Shown: piece by piece, positions 1 through 11,945 of the stretch
Layout: every line of letters starts with the position of its first letter
Numbering within the stretch: the first letter of the stretch is position 1
From: Hymenopus coronatus
Lineage: Eukaryota; Arthropoda; Insecta; Mantodea; Hymenopodidae
Direction of reading: 5' to 3'
DNA: 64,000 nucleotides
Assembly (NCBI GenBank): GCA_030762935.1
Contig: CM060898.1
Span: 97,632,781-97,696,780 of the forward strand
The notes under the pieces: generated by a model
Told to the model about the DNA's origin: nothing
What the model saw: the letters and a program-made list of their open reading frames with translations, nothing else
Database searches by the model: none
Position numbers and translations under genes: made by a program

Positions 1-316
1 TAATAAGAAAACAAGTAATAAGACTATTTCTGCTAATTTTTGCTCCATTAGATAAAGTAAATAGAATAATTTGTTCCAGTGATATAGAGAAAGTCGTGAA
101 TGGAACACATCAGATTTTTTCACATAGCGGCCAGCTTTTAAATCATTTGAATATCGCTTTACCGAAGTATATTCGGTTATTTCCCTTCCATTTACAATGG
201 AACATGTAATAAAACTAATTCTGCTAAAGTTTCTCTCTATTAGCACGATGGAAATAAACGAATGATCATTATAGAAATATTTTCATACAGAAAGCTATGT
301 GAATGGAACACAAAAT
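1..316 (-). repeat. Family R, two truncated copies in tandem
   Basis: Two 5' segments of family R lie in reverse orientation. The first ends at about 120 in the reverse of the R start (AATGGAACACATCAGATTTT). The second runs from about 121 (CACATAGCGGCCAGC) to another copy of the same end near 315. Both carry the conserved stretch that reads CTTCC-TGTAAGTAGAAGGG on the opposite strand. The first is cut by the window edge. Confidence 0.8.
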
Positions 317-649
317 ATATTTTGTAAAACCTATGCATGTCGAATCTGCAAGCGATTTCCAGTAGAATACATCCATAAATAATTATAAGTTTTAGAAATG
401 GGCCACGTTAAACGTGGAGATGATGTGTTTAAACAGTTGTCAGTTACAAAACACAGGCAATTAAGTTCCTTGCAAAGTTCCAATTTTAGCTATGTTGGAT
501 TCCTCGTATTTGTGTGAGAAACCGTTTTCACAAATTAATTATGCCAAATCAGGATACAAATATCGTTCAACTGACAAACATCTGTTGGCGCAGCTGAAAA
601 TAACTATCGCAGTTAACCCAAATTTTAACGATGGAAAATAATATGATTA
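317..649. other. Unexplained AT-rich spacer
   Basis: No ORF, tRNA-like box, inverted repeat or match to another part of this window was recognised here. It separates reverse R copies on the left from forward R copies on the right. Confidence 0.4.
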
Positions 650-969
650 AAAATCCGATGTACTACATTTTCTCTACATCTCTGTAACAAATTATTGTTA
701 AAAAGCTTATTCTTCTATCACTTTAGTGCCAAAACATTAGTAGAAACGGTCTTTTTACTCAGTTCCTTAAAATTAGAAGAAAAATAAGAGAATACACTGG
801 CTAAACCGACAGTCAAATGTTTTAAAATGTGGTTTCTATTGGATTGAAATGCGTTTCTTTGTGTGACCAAAGCGTTGACAAATTTCTGTATGTGAAAAGT
901 CTAAGTGTTTTAAAACTGAAACCAATAACAAGGAATATCTCAAAAACGGCCAACTTCACGAAAAAAAAA
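650..969 (+). repeat. Family R, 5' part
   Basis: Begins after AAAAA with TCCGATGTACTACATT and continues through the ACTTTCTCTAC-like box, the AAGTAGAAGGGAAATAAG region and GACAAATTTCTGTATG. It stops at the A-run where the next copy begins, so it is a unit truncated by the downstream copy. Confidence 0.85.
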
Positions 970-1803
970 TTGATGTGTTCCATTCACATGACTTTCTCTT
1001 CGTATCTGCAACAAATTATTGTTAAAAAACTTATGCTTCTATTTACTTCATACTCATCGAGACACAATTACCAGAAATTGTCGTATTAGTTGCCTCCTTG
1101 TAAGTAGACGCGAAAAAAGGGAGTACCATAGATTAAACTGATAGTCAAAAGCTGGTTGCTATGCGACTGAAGTTCCTTTGTTTGTATGGACACGAGTTGA
1201 CAAATTCCTGTAGGAGAAAAGTTTTTTAAAGCTGAAACCAAAAGTAAGGAATATCTAAAAAACGATCAACACCACCAAAAAATGTATATAACATAAATTG
1301 TGTGTCTTATTGTGCTCTACAATGTTTGTGTGGTAAGTTTTTGTCTATCTCTTACAGTTTACCGGATATACACAATTTCGTAAAATTCAGCCAGAATAAA
1401 TTAGTCTTCAGAGGCTATTCACAGAAAATTCAATATATACATATTGTCTGTCAGGTATATATCTTAATATACGATATTTTAATCAAAATCGTCAGAGCCA
1501 TTTTTTTAGAAAATCAACATTTTCGAAAATTTTTCCATGTGAAGGGTAGTTTGGGGTGAGGGGATTTTGCATCCTAGGAAGATACTAAACTTATATATCA
1601 AGTTAGGTGTTTCACCGACTTTTCGTTTTTGAATTATCATAATCACAGACAGGCAGACACATGGACTTTTTCTAAAATACTTTTTTTTTTTGTTACTAGG
1701 GACCCTAAAACGCCTATTTCTGGTGAAACGTCGCTATCAAATTTTTGGGTGAAATGGAATGCTTTCTCTATACACTTTGTACATAGTACGCGTAGAGAAA
1801 ATA
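970..1803 (+). repeat. Family R, near full-length copy
   Basis: Starts TGATGTGTTCCATTCACATG then ACTTTCTCT. It contains the landmark order CTTACAG-TTTACCGG, CTTCAGAGGCTATTC, GTAGTTTGGGGTG, the CA-poor spacer and TTTCTGGTGAAACG. It ends in the hairpin TTTGTACATAGTACGCGTAGAGAAA. About 835 bp, no sizeable ORF that is shared with other copies. This is one of the better references for the family. Confidence 0.9.
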
Positions 1804-2057
1804 AAAATATGATGTGCTACATTCATCAAATTTTCTACCTATGCTAATCTATGCTATACCAGTAAAATTGTTTACGTTCTCTACACGTACTATGAACATC
1901 GTGTATAGTGAAGGAATTGTAACACACTCAAAAAATTCAATACCGAGATTTCACCGCAAATGCCTGTTTTGAGACCCCCTGAATCCAGAAAAATAATTTT
2001 TAGAAAATGTCCGTGTGTGTCTATCTGTATGTCTGTCGGTCTGTCTGTGGGCGGCAT
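1804..2057 (-). repeat. Family R fragments: short + start, then - 3' end
   Basis: 1804-1862 is a short forward R start (TGATGTGCTACATTCATC). From about 1872 a reverse R 3' end follows (TTCTCTACACGTACTATGAA, then TTCACCGCAAATGCC), running into a GT-rich stretch and stopping at GGCGGCATAG. Confidence 0.8.
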
Positions 2058-2210
2058 AGTTTTGAGTTATCGTGTTCACAGACACATGTTTTTCTGAAAA
2101 TACCTATTTTTGGATACAAGGTACTCTGATAACGAGATTTCACCGCAAATACATGTTTTAAAATTTTAGGTGGAATTAAATGCCTTCTCTATGCGTGTAG
2201 AGAAAGTAAG
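2058..2210 (+). repeat. Family R, 3' end
   Basis: Forward 3' end: TTTTGAGTTATCGTGTTCAC, a CTGAAAATACC motif, TTCACCGC, and terminal GCGTGTAGAGAAAGTAAG. With the preceding reverse piece it makes an inversion junction exactly at the TTTTGAGTTAT motif, so the two halves form a fold-back. Confidence 0.8.
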
Positions 2211-2244
2211 AAGTATGATAAAATCCTCTAATTAGAAAGCTGGG

Positions 2245-3240
2245 AAAATCTTGTGCATTTCATTCACATAACTTTCTCTACTTGCTCTAGAAACAAACTA
2301 TTCTTACAAAAGATTATTTAAATCATGTTAATCGAGATAAACATTACCATAAATAGTCTTACTATTTATATTTTTGTAAGCGAAAAGAAAATAAGAGTAC
2401 AATAGGCTACTGCGCCAGTAAACCTTCTAAAGTTTTCGCTATGCGATTGACATTAAAATTTGGTTATCTTTCCATAGCCAGAAATAAAACAAAATAGGGA
2501 CGAATAGATGAGCACTATCTATCTAAGAAAAGTTTAAGTATTATGAAATTGAAACCAATAACTGAGAATATCTCGTAGAGCGTTAACTACAAAAAAAAAA
2601 AGAAAAAAGAAAAAAACAATGTGTATAACACAAACTTAATGTTTTAACGAGATCTATATTTTTGTGGAGCAACTTGTTGTATATATCTAATTAATTTAAG
2701 TAAAATATAAATTAATTTAAATCATAACCAATAAAAATTAACATTAACATAAAATTTAACCTTATATTAAATAAAATACATTCAGGTTCCAACTGGAGTA
2801 ATTTTTTTCAATTGAAAAGCAACAATATATGTTTAAAATAATTATCAGATATGCGAAAGCCATTCAGATCGAATAGGAATTTACAGGCTATTTGCAGAAA
2901 ATTTAAGATTTATATTCTCCTTATCATGTAATTGTCTGATATATGCGTATTTTAGTCAAAAACGTAGTAATTTTTGAGAAAAATCTTCTAAAATATTTTC
3001 ATGTGTAGGAAACGTTCTTATCGAATCTTTGAAAGATGTTGAATTAATGGTCAAGTATGCAATTTAACCAAGTTTTCGTTTTTCTGTTATCGTATTCACA
3101 GATACGGGGACACACACCTAACTTTTTCTAAAATCCTTTTGCACTCAAGGAACCTCAAAATCTCTATCACCATTGAAATAAGGACATCAAATTTTGGATA
3201 TAATAGAATACCTTCTCTGCCTACGTGTAGAGAAAGTAAA
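2245..3240 (+). repeat. Family R copy split by an AT-rich insert
   Basis: The R 5' half (2245-2655) and 3' half (2836-3240, ending CTACGTGTAGAGAAAGTAAA) are collinear but separated by about 180 bp of very AT-rich sequence (2660-2835) that is not part of the family. A related AT-rich segment seems to follow another truncated R at 6263-6470 (both contain AATACATT...AACTGGA-TAATTT), so the insert may itself be a repeat. Confidence 0.7.
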
Positions 3241-3244
3241 ACTA

Positions 3245-5180
3245 GTTTGAAACTTTCTAATCCGACAGAGCACATCATCCACCAGAATAGGATCGAGCGA
3301 GCTACGAAGGGAAGAACCCATCACAGAATGCAAGACGACATTTTTTAAGAGAAAGACAATTGTGCAAACAGGGAATAGGCGGTGTTGAGCTGATAGTGCG
3401 GTATTTGCAATTACTGCAGTGCCAACTTCGACACGTGCCTCGAGGCATCTCTGACGAGAGCACGCTAATAGCCCTAGGCTACCAATAATACCCGCCTGAA
3501 GATATTTGCGTTGAATCGCTCATGGACACTAGAGGCAATAACTCAGTGGATTTTAGTTCACAAGAAAATTCTGCCATAGAAAACTTCACATACCAGAGGG
3601 CCCAACAGCACCGTATTTCACGTGTGTAGATAATCCTTCATACGATAAAGAAGTTGTCGAATTTAACGGGGCAATAAGAAGCAAACTCGGTCATTAGCGG
3701 ATGAGCAAATAGCGCAAGCGACCATCGTTGAATACCTCTTGCATATTAGAAAGCGGAGAGATAATTGCTCTCTCACAATTTCCAGTCCGTGATGACATAC
3801 AAGAGATTGAAAATGTTGTTAACTGCTTTCCACTTCAGTCAGAGAGCCTTTATTTTTGAGAGAATAAAGTTACCTATAAGTGTTCATTAATAGCTACGCC
3901 GTTCTTATTTAACATTAGGGACTAGATCCATTGAGGGGATACTCAGGATACGCTTAGCAGAATAAATCAGAACATGAATACATCGTAAAGAAAATAAGAA
4001 AACGCGAGACCACGTACTGATTAAATAATAGTATTGTGATATATTATTATGCAGTATACGCTTATCAAAATAAAACAAAACTTGTAAACGAAAATTAAAA
4101 CACTGTATTTCGTTAACATCATTAATAGTAAACGCTTAGCAGAAAGAAATCAACAGCGTAATTGACTTCAAGTATTAAGTAATTTTAAATACAGAAAATT
4201 ACATTAAAGTGTATTCTTGTGTCAAAGATATAAGCACGGGAACACATTGAGTTTCACTGTATTTCCATCATTAATATTATTAAATGGTTTTTCATTAATT
4301 TTCAGTCTAAAAGGTGATTTTATTCTCTTAAAATAAGGGTTCCGTAACCGAAATGGAAAACCTGTTGGTCTTTTCAATCTGTTTGCACTGTTCTTGTATA
4401 CAAGACCTTGGACTTTAATACAAACCTGGGAACTCCTTTCAATCAGCGAGATTCCCTCTATATTTGTGCTGATAAGCAAAGGGATTAAAATACAGTTCAC
4501 TCGCGCTAACACCACCACTGACCATGTTTATTTGGATTTACCCCCTTAAGCTCTGCAATTCTTTAAACGCACGAAGGGTTATTTGCACATGTGAAGTACC
4601 AGCTGTTGGACCAGTGGCGTGCCCCTCGCCTATATTATAATATTGACCTGCTGTTTTGTTAGATACGTACTCTTTAGAAAGCAACACTGCTGAAATGGGT
4701 ACTCTTTATGTTGAATGCTAATTAATGACAGTTTGTGAAACTCTTAACGCCACAAACAACTACAAACTTCAAAACATTTTAACTATGCATCTTCTGTTTC
4801 TCTCTAAACACTGGAATGTGGAAGTCTTTGTGGTGGGGACGTGCTTCGCCAGCCAGCTTGATTCGGGTTAGCCGAGTAACTTATTTTTGTATGGAGCTGG
4901 AATTTCTAACGTTAAGAGTGTCGAAACGTAATGATTTTTATAAATCTTTGGCTTTCAAGACACATTCTAGGAATATATAGCATGCATGTGATCACAGACT
5001 TCTTCAAACAATATAACCAAAGTTATATTAAACTGAAACAGGGTGCAATCCTATTTCCTTAAAAATAATTAACATTTCCAAGCCTTCATTCGCCATTGGA
5101 GATCGGAACTTATGACGTCAGTTATTTTTATCACCAACTGCTTCAGCTTATACTTATCTGATGGTATATATGCAGTAAAA
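3245..5180. other. Unexplained low-copy segment
   Basis: Nearly 2 kb with ordinary base composition in its first 700 bp and no R, SINE or transposase similarity that I recognise. The longest open frame is 98 codons on the minus strand (4222-4518) without any recognisable motif. It could be degraded unique DNA or a repeat family represented once here. Confidence 0.4.
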
Positions 5181-5183
5181 GTA

Positions 5184-5725
5184 TGTGATGTGTTATATTA
5201 AAATTACTTTGTCTCCCATTAATCAGCAAACCGTTCTTTAAAACGATTATTCTTTTATCTACTTCACGTTAATCGAGATATTTACAGAAATAAATTTATT
5301 GCATATTTTCTTGTGCATAGAGGAATACAGTAGACTTAAGGAATACTCAAATATTTTAAGAGCTATTCGCTATGTGAAGCCTTTTGGATTTCCGTTCTTT
5401 TTGTTGGACCAAAGAAAGAAAAACGAATAACGAACTCTCATTTTAGAAAAGTGTAAGCATTGGAAGATTTAAACAAATAAAAAGTATATCTTGCACATGA
5501 CTAAGTCCAGAAAAATAGTTATCTATGTGTATTGCATCTTTTAGCAACATGTACATTTTTTGTGTGGTAATATTTTATGTACCTCTTACGATTTACCAGT
5601 TATGCAAAAGTCATCCAGAGTGAAGATGACTTCTGAGGTTAATCCCAGAAATTATACGATGCAAACCTCTTTGTCATTAAAATATCCTGAATATTAGGTA
5701 TTTTAAACAAAATACTTACAGTACA
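5184..5725 (+). repeat. Family R, truncated at 3' side
   Basis: Starts GTGATGTGTTATATT and follows the R landmark order through the TCTTACGATTTACCAG and CTTCTGAGG-TTAATCCCAG regions. The 3' third is missing. It is directly followed by another forward R, giving a head-to-tail pair. Confidence 0.8.
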
Positions 5726-5734
5726 TATTGAAAA

Positions 5735-6262
5735 GAAGGATCTGATGTGTTCCATTTACATGACTTTCTCTACATCTCTGCTACAAATTATTGTTAAAAA
5801 GCTTATGCTTCTATTTACTTCGTGCTAATCGAGAAAAATTAGCAGAAATAGTCTTATTTCTTGCTTCCTTGTAAGTATAAACGAAATAAGGGAGTATCAT
5901 ACGTTAAAGTGATGGTCAAAAGCTGATTGCTATGTAACTAAAGTTCCTGTTTTTGTATGGACAGGAGTTGACAAATTTCTGTATGAGAATAGAATAAGTT
6001 TTTTAAAGCTGAAACCAACAACAAAGGAATATCTCAAAAACAATCAACTCCACGAAAAAATATAGATATATAAAACATAAATTGTGTGTTTTAATGCGCT
6101 CTTCATTTTGTGTGGTAAGTTTCTGTCCATCTCTTACGGTTTAGCAGTTATGTAAAATTCAGCAAAATTCATCCAAAATAGAGTAGTTTTCAGAGGCTAT
6201 TCCCAGAAAATTCAAGATATAGATTTTATTTGTCAGGTAAATATCTTTAATATACAATAAAA
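5735..6262 (+). repeat. Family R, truncated at 3' side
   Basis: Starts TCTGATGTGTTCCATTTACA, ACTTTCTCTACATCTCTG, and proceeds to TTCAGAGGCTATTCCCAG and the AATATCTTTAATATAC motif, where it breaks off into AT-rich sequence (6263-6470). Confidence 0.85.
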
Positions 6263-6967
6263 ATAGAGACAGTTACTTTATTTCAGCTTTTAATAATTAA
6301 TACATGAAGTGGAAAAAAACGTTATTTTATTTACATAAGAAATACAAATAATAATTATTTTCACTCCTTTTTTTAACTAAATACATTATGAATTAAATAC
6401 AATTTTAAATGAACATTGTAACTGGATTAATTTGAAAGTACAATTGTGGAACTGACAGTTATTAAAAGTGAAGGTTGTCTGACTGGATCGTCACCTTGTT
6501 TCCAATAATCAAGACAGGAGATTAAACAAAGCAACATCAGGTGCGACAAGATTTCCAAGAAATGAACATCAGCTGCGATGTGTCGACAATATCGCTGCAG
6601 TCAGATGACTCCAATTGGTTGAAATTTGCTAATCTCTCACACGCTTTAATAATTGGGATAAATTGTCATTGAGATCGCACTTCGTGTTATGTGTGTAGGT
6701 CATGAAGGGGAATGACAATGTCAGTTAATTACGTTAGAAGCTAGCTCTGACTTTCAGCATGGCTGACAACCCTACGTTAAACGAGGTAGAACTCTAGCTG
6801 TATCGCTGTTTACCTGTGCATGCTTGGAGCATTTTTATTTTTCCGCCCAGTTAACCTTCGTGATAGCTTCACCTAAGAGAGTGCAATAAGTGTTTCCTAC
6901 AGGGAGAAACTATTTTTATAACGTTTCCACTGAGACATGGGTATTTCTCCCAGTGAATTAGGCATTT
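6263..6967. other. AT-rich segment then unexplained sequence
   Basis: 6263-6470 is AT-rich and shows weak similarity to the insert at 2660-2835. 6471-6967 is of mixed composition without a recognisable ORF or repeat. Confidence 0.35.
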
Positions 6968-7740
6968 TCAGTTTCTCTACTAAGTAAGGAAAGTGTGCTA
7001 CCAAAAAGTCGATGCCGCGATTTCACCAGAAATGTGTTTTGAGGGCCCATAAATCCAAAACTAGCATTTTAGAAAACATACTTGTTAGTATGTGCCCCTG
7101 TGTCTGAGCAGCAAAACTAAAAGCGAAAGAAAATTAAATACCCAATTTCATATTTAAGTTTAGCATCATTCAGAGGTGAGACACGCCTACACTCCATACT
7201 ATCCTTTACTTGGAACATATTAGAGAATTGTTATTTTTTCCAAAAATAACTTTTAACGAAGTTGATTAAAATAACACACGTTTAACCTATTTTGAATACC
7301 AATAAAATAAATATCTTGAATTTTCTGTAATAACTTTTAAAGTCTTTTTCATTCTGAATGACTTTTGACCCGTAAGAAATAGACAAAATATCACTACACT
7401 AAACATATAGACTTTGTTAAAGCACACAATTTATGTAATATATATTTTATTGCAATTTAATGAGTTTCCAGACATTCCTTGTTATTACTTTACATTCCCC
7501 AATATTTATCGATACTTGTCTCAAATCACTTGGTGATTCTTTTGTTATTCTTTTTAATTTTTATTTTTATTCTGGCCATGCAAAGAACGGAATTTCAATA
7601 CCATTTATAAAACGATCCGCTCTTAAAAGATTTGACTATAGCTTTAGTTTATTATAGCTTTAGTTTGGTACCTATAGAGAAATATGAAATAAAACCAGTT
7701 ATGCTTATATTTGTCTCGATTAGTATAAAGGCAGTTCAAA
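6968..7740 (-). repeat. Family R, reverse copy
   Basis: Reads GTTTCTCTACTAAGTAAGG, TTCACCAGAAATGTG, TTGAGGGCCCATAAATCC, then the landmarks in reverse order to the TTGTCTCGATTAGTATAA region. The terminal 5' box is degraded. Confidence 0.8.
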
Positions 7741-8190
7741 ATTTCCTAGATAAGGAATGATGAATAAATTCGGTAGTGTTCATTAATGGCAATGAAATTT
7801 ATCCACAAGTGGCTTGACTCTACACCAACGGCCCTCATTACGAAGCGGAATGAGTTAGGGCAGACATTGACTGTGCGGGCAACACGGACAGGCCAGAGAG
7901 GAAGCTAGTACCTATCGGTAGTTGTATTGTAGTGGCGATAACGCAGATGCAGTTGTCATTTGTTTACGTCACATAAACCAGTTATCAGACCATAACTTAA
8001 ATATATTCGTTTGTGTGTGAGCCAGAGCAGTACCTAAATGTTTAAAAAACTATTGAAGGAAAAAATATTAAAATAACGAAGTACTATAGCTCACAGTAAA
8101 TCAATACTCTGTTTACATCAACAGTGTAAGTAAGGTAAAAGCAGGAACACATTTTCAGAGGAGCACAGGAATGATTTGTTTAAATACCAG
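7741..8190. other. Unexplained spacer
   Basis: No supported gene or repeat was recognised between the R copy and the SINE. Confidence 0.4.
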
Positions 8191-8200
8191 CATCAGGATT

Positions 8201-8433
8201 GGCCGCGCCGTGGCCACTCGCCTCTCACCTAGACGACCCGGATTCGATCCCAAGCGACCGCATGTGAGATTTATGGTAGACAAAACAACGCAGGGGCGGG
8301 TTTTCTCCTGGTTCTCCGGTTTTCCCCGCCATCGTATTGCAGGTGCTCCATCTTCATTTCATATATCACCAGTATCATCGCCTGCGATGCCACCAGTAGT
8401 AAAAGCAGGCGATAAACACTATCAAAAAGCAAT
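8201..8433 (+). repeat. tRNA-derived SINE, family A, with 10-bp target duplication
   Basis: The head is tRNA-like: GGCCGCGCCGTGGCC resembles an A-box region and GGATTCGATCCC is a polymerase III B-box. The body contains GGTTTTCTCCTGGTTCTCCGG and CCATCTTCATTTCATATATC. The copy is flanked by the direct repeat CATCAGGATT at 8191-8200 and 8434-8443, which I read as the target-site duplication, so its ends are well defined. Other copies of the same family lie in reverse orientation at 49318-49548, 55686-55867 and 58393-58603. Compared with those, the segment between the A and B boxes is slightly shortened here. The 91-codon open frame across it is fortuitous. Confidence 0.88.
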
Positions 8434-8443
8434 CATCAGGATT

Positions 8444-9842
8444 TAATCATAATTTCTAAGACTTAGCGTAGAATGTTATTTTGTAAACGGTTTTCAGTGA
8501 TCTATATGTGCGATTTCGTTACGCGATAAGTAGTAATATTTTGTTTCTTGTGTAATAAAGTCCATTTCTGTATACATCTCTTATGTCACATTAATAATAT
8601 TGAACACCCCCCCCCCTTTATCTTTTACCTGTAGGTATCACCGATACATAGTTTAAAAATCACAACAACAATCTATAATAGAGAATGTGTCACTTAGACA
8701 GATTGTTTCCGCTATTGTGTGGTCTGCTGCCCCATCATCAGTTGTGCTGAATAAACAGTGCTTCGCTCTACACGTTGTCCTTGTTTCCGGGCAAACTTTC
8801 TCTGCATAATAACGTCACAGGACAAGTTAATGACTGATCTACGGAGTACTCATTGTATAAACAGAGGTCTTTCTATTAAGCAAGCTTTAGTTTAGTCCAA
8901 AGCTCAAAATTTTGATTTTTGCAATTTCAGCGATTCATAAACTGCACTTACTGCAATAAAGAATGAATATAATTTAAATGCTTTGGCAGTAGAAATTAGA
9001 TTTAACATAATATCATATAAGAGATGTATTGATTTATCATAGATACGATCAATATCGACACAGAAGGTAACAAAAGCGCTGAATTGGTAGTAAATGCTTC
9101 TAATTTAAATTTTAGCTACAATTTTTGTCCCTATCTTACGCTAGGAATAAACTTAAGGAGTAATGCTTTAATATGCATTCGAACGAACTCTAAAAAAATC
9201 ACCAAAATCATCTTATTTCCAACAGTTGAATGTTGCCGATGTAGAAACCTATAAAACCATCCAGACAGACAGACGTCCATCCATCTATCCATCTATCCAT
9301 TTAGCAGTAATCAAATCAAGTACGTGAGCAGTAAGCTCCCTCTCTTACCTCAGACCTCGGTCGCCTTCTTCTCGTGGTCTAGCGCCTCAGGCTACCGAAT
9401 TCAGTCTTTTGGTCTTTCAGCTCTGAAATAGACAAGGAAACTATAGGTGCAGGGAATTGTAGACAGGAAAGACATAGTAGAAGATGAAACACCCATAATT
9501 CGTCTGCCGATCTGGAGATACCTTGAAAGACAAATGGGTCAGAGGCGCGTTCCCGGCTATCGAACACAAAACCAAATGAATGCGGGCTACAGACGTTGCC
9601 ATCTGATTTATTCCACTGGATAATTTTATGTATTACTGCCTAGCGAACCCAGAGTTGTAAACTGGCTTCTTAAGATCCAAATGACGTTTTAATTTATTTT
9701 ATTTACTTCCTCTCGGAATTAAGTATACACTGTATGGTAAGCTGTAAGATTTTAGTGGCGAATGCTCTCCCTATCTTCAGTTTACAAAATTACCTCAATA
9801 ACCTGAGGAATAAGCCAGAGGTAACCCCGAATCTGTGGTAAT
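8444..9842. other. Unexplained segment with minor simple repeats
   Basis: Contains a C-run near 8607 and a short ATCC/ATCT run at about 9279-9300. A 62-codon minus-strand frame (9379-9567) has no motif I recognise. No other feature is supported. Confidence 0.4.
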
Positions 9843-9844
9843 TA

Positions 9845-11176
9845 CGAGGTACGTCCATAAAGTAAGTTCCGTTTGAATTTATCTCCACTGCAGCGCTGCG
9901 ATTACAGTTCCGCACATGCGCGGTAGACACTCTGTATCAAGGAGAAGAAACGTGCGCCATTTTGAGACCGCTGTCAGCCACATACGCTTTGTTGTGCTTG
10001 TTTACAATGTCGGTGTTGATTGAAAATCACGCCGCTTGTGAAATCAGATCTGTGATTCGTTTTCTGAATGCTAGGAAAGTGAAACCAATTGAAATTTATC
10101 GGCAAATTTGCGAAGTTTACGGACAAAATGCAATGAGTGATTCAATGGTGAGAAGATGGGTCCGACAGTTCAATGGAGGACGTGGTGAAGTGCACGATGA
10201 AGAACGAAGTGGCCGTTCATCTTTGGTTACAGAAGAACTGGTTCACGCGATTTATGACAAGATCCAGGAAAACCGCAAGTTTACAATTAGTGTTCTCGCT
10301 ATGGAATTTCCCCAAAGCTCACGATCACTAATTCATGAAATTGTTACCGAAAAACTGAAATTTCGAAAACTTTGCTCACGTTGGGTACCAAAGATTCTTA
10401 CTGAGCAACACAAAACAAATCGGATGGGTAGTGCACTTCAGTTTTTAACCCGTTATGATGAAGACGGCGAAGAATTTCTGACACAGATAGTCACAGGAGA
10501 TGAGATTTAGGTTTCTTACGACACCCCTGAAAATAAGTTGCAATCAATGGAATGGAGGCACACTTCATCCCCAACAAAGGTTAAGCCAAAACAAATCTTG
10601 ACACCTCGAAACATGATGTGCACAGTGTTCTGGGACTGGAAAGGCATCTTACTCATTGATTTCTTACCGCGTGGTCAAACAATCAAAGCAGATGTTTATT
10701 GCGAGACACTTAGGAAATTGCGCCGTGCAATACAGAATAAGCGCCGAGGATTGCTGTCAAAAGGTGTTGTTTTTCTTCACGACAACACACGACCACACAC
10801 TGCAAATGTGACGAAAAACCTCCTACAGACATTTGGCTGGGTCGTGTTTGACCATCCTCCGTACAGCCCTGACCTTGCTCCTAGCGACTTTCATCTGTTC
10901 TTACATCTCAAGTCTTTCCTTGGTGGTCAACACTTCAACAATGACAAAGAGCTGAAAGAAAATGTTTCCAACTTTTTGAAGACACAGGCGGCAAACTTCT
11001 ATGAAGAAGGTATACAAAATTTTGTGCCACGCTATGACAAATGCCTGCAAACTTTCGGCAGTTATGTGGAAAAGTAGTTTAAGAGTTGTGGAATTTTGTG
11101 CAATAAATAATTATTCTGTATCTGTACACAATTTAATGTTATTACCAAACGGAACTTACTTCCTGGACGTACCTCG
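9845..11176 (+). mobile_element. Near-intact mariner transposon
   Basis: A 1332-bp mariner element. Its terminal inverted repeats start CGAGGTACGTCC and match at 29 of 31 positions between 9845-9875 and 11146-11176. It is flanked on both sides by TA (9843-9844 and 11177-11178), the target duplication of the Tc1/mariner superfamily. One transposase gene fills the interior. Left and right flanks are not repeats I recognise. The low number of TIR differences and the otherwise open coding frame make this the youngest-looking transposon in the window. Confidence 0.95.
10007..11077 (+). pseudogene. Mariner transposase, interrupted by one stop codon
   Basis: Cut-and-paste transposase that binds the element's inverted repeats and catalyses excision and integration in the nucleus. 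I chose ATG at 10007 (MSVLIEN...) because it begins the usual paired helix-turn-helix region; an upstream in-frame ATG at 9962 would add 15 residues. The N-terminus (to about residue 110) has the HTH_48-type pattern ending in RRWVRQFNGGRGEV...ERSGR. The DDE domain follows: TGDEI (first Asp, residue about 165), HDNTRPHT (second) and YSPDLAPSD (third). There are 34 residues between the second and third Asp, the D34D spacing of true mariners. The frame stays open for 356 codons except for TAG at 10508-10510, exactly where the family has the Trp of the TGDE-W-V motif, so a single TGG-to-TAG change probably inactivated it. The C-terminus ends FGSYVEK, typical of the family. Confidence 0.93.
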
Positions 11177-11229
11177 TATACTGAAATATCAGCGGATATT
11201 CCACATCTGATTTCCTGAAAAGATATTTA

Positions 11230-11945
11230 CATCCTCTACATAAAACTATATATATGCATAGTGGGTAGAGAAGTTATTGTATTTCACTCAAAAATTCGAC
11301 ATCGAGTTTTCACCAGAAATTCATGTTTTAGGGCTCCTAAATAAATAATTGTTACAAAAAATTCATGTGTTCGCCTGGTTGTCTGCGGGTGAAGTATGTA
11401 CGTGTACGTGTGCGTGTGTGTGTGTGTGTGTGTGTAATCGTATCTTTAAAGGACACGCTATTAAAATGTTCAGAAGAATCCCCACCTCAAAGTAGTTCTT
11501 AAGTGAAATACATTTTCAAATTATTGTAAATTTGATCAAAAATTACTCAACAACTTTTATTAAGATTCTCTATATAAAAATACTTATACGATAAATAAAA
11601 CGTATATATTGAGTTTTCTAGAGATGGCCTCTGAAGCTCTCTAAATTTCATTTGTCATAAAAGGTAGACAAAATATTAATGTACAAAAACTGTAGATATC
11701 ATTAAAACACACAAATTATTCAAACACTTTTTGTGGAGTTAACTATTTCTAAAATATTCGTTGTTTTCGGTTTAACCTTCTAAAATGTATACTGTTCTCA
11801 AATAAGAAGTAATTTCTTTTTTATTTTATTCATCTAAATAGAATAGAATCTTAAAATCATCATATGGGAACCAGCTCTTAAAAGAAATGACGTCACTTTA
11901 TCCTAATGTATTCCCTGATTCCCCTTTTACCTATAAGAAAATATT
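11230..11945 (-). repeat. Family R, reverse copy with TG microsatellite
   Basis: Starts at the 3' hairpin remnant (GTGGGTAGAGAAGTTATTG), then TTCACCAGAAATTCATG. A (TG)n run at about 11400-11435 occupies the position of the family's internal CA stretch. The rest follows in reverse order to the AGTAGAAGGG-equivalent near 11930. Confidence 0.8.

Noticed and set aside
4222..4518. 98-codon minus-strand frame as a gene
   Set aside because: No recognisable domain, no splice or promoter support, and frames of this length are expected by chance in 64 kb.
8171..8446. 91-codon forward frame as a small protein
   Set aside because: It translates a tRNA-derived SINE; the GC-rich body makes a chance open frame.
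11400..11435. Telomeric or centromeric satellite
   Set aside because: No TTAGG arrays were found, and the tandem R units are too few and uneven to call a satellite from this window.
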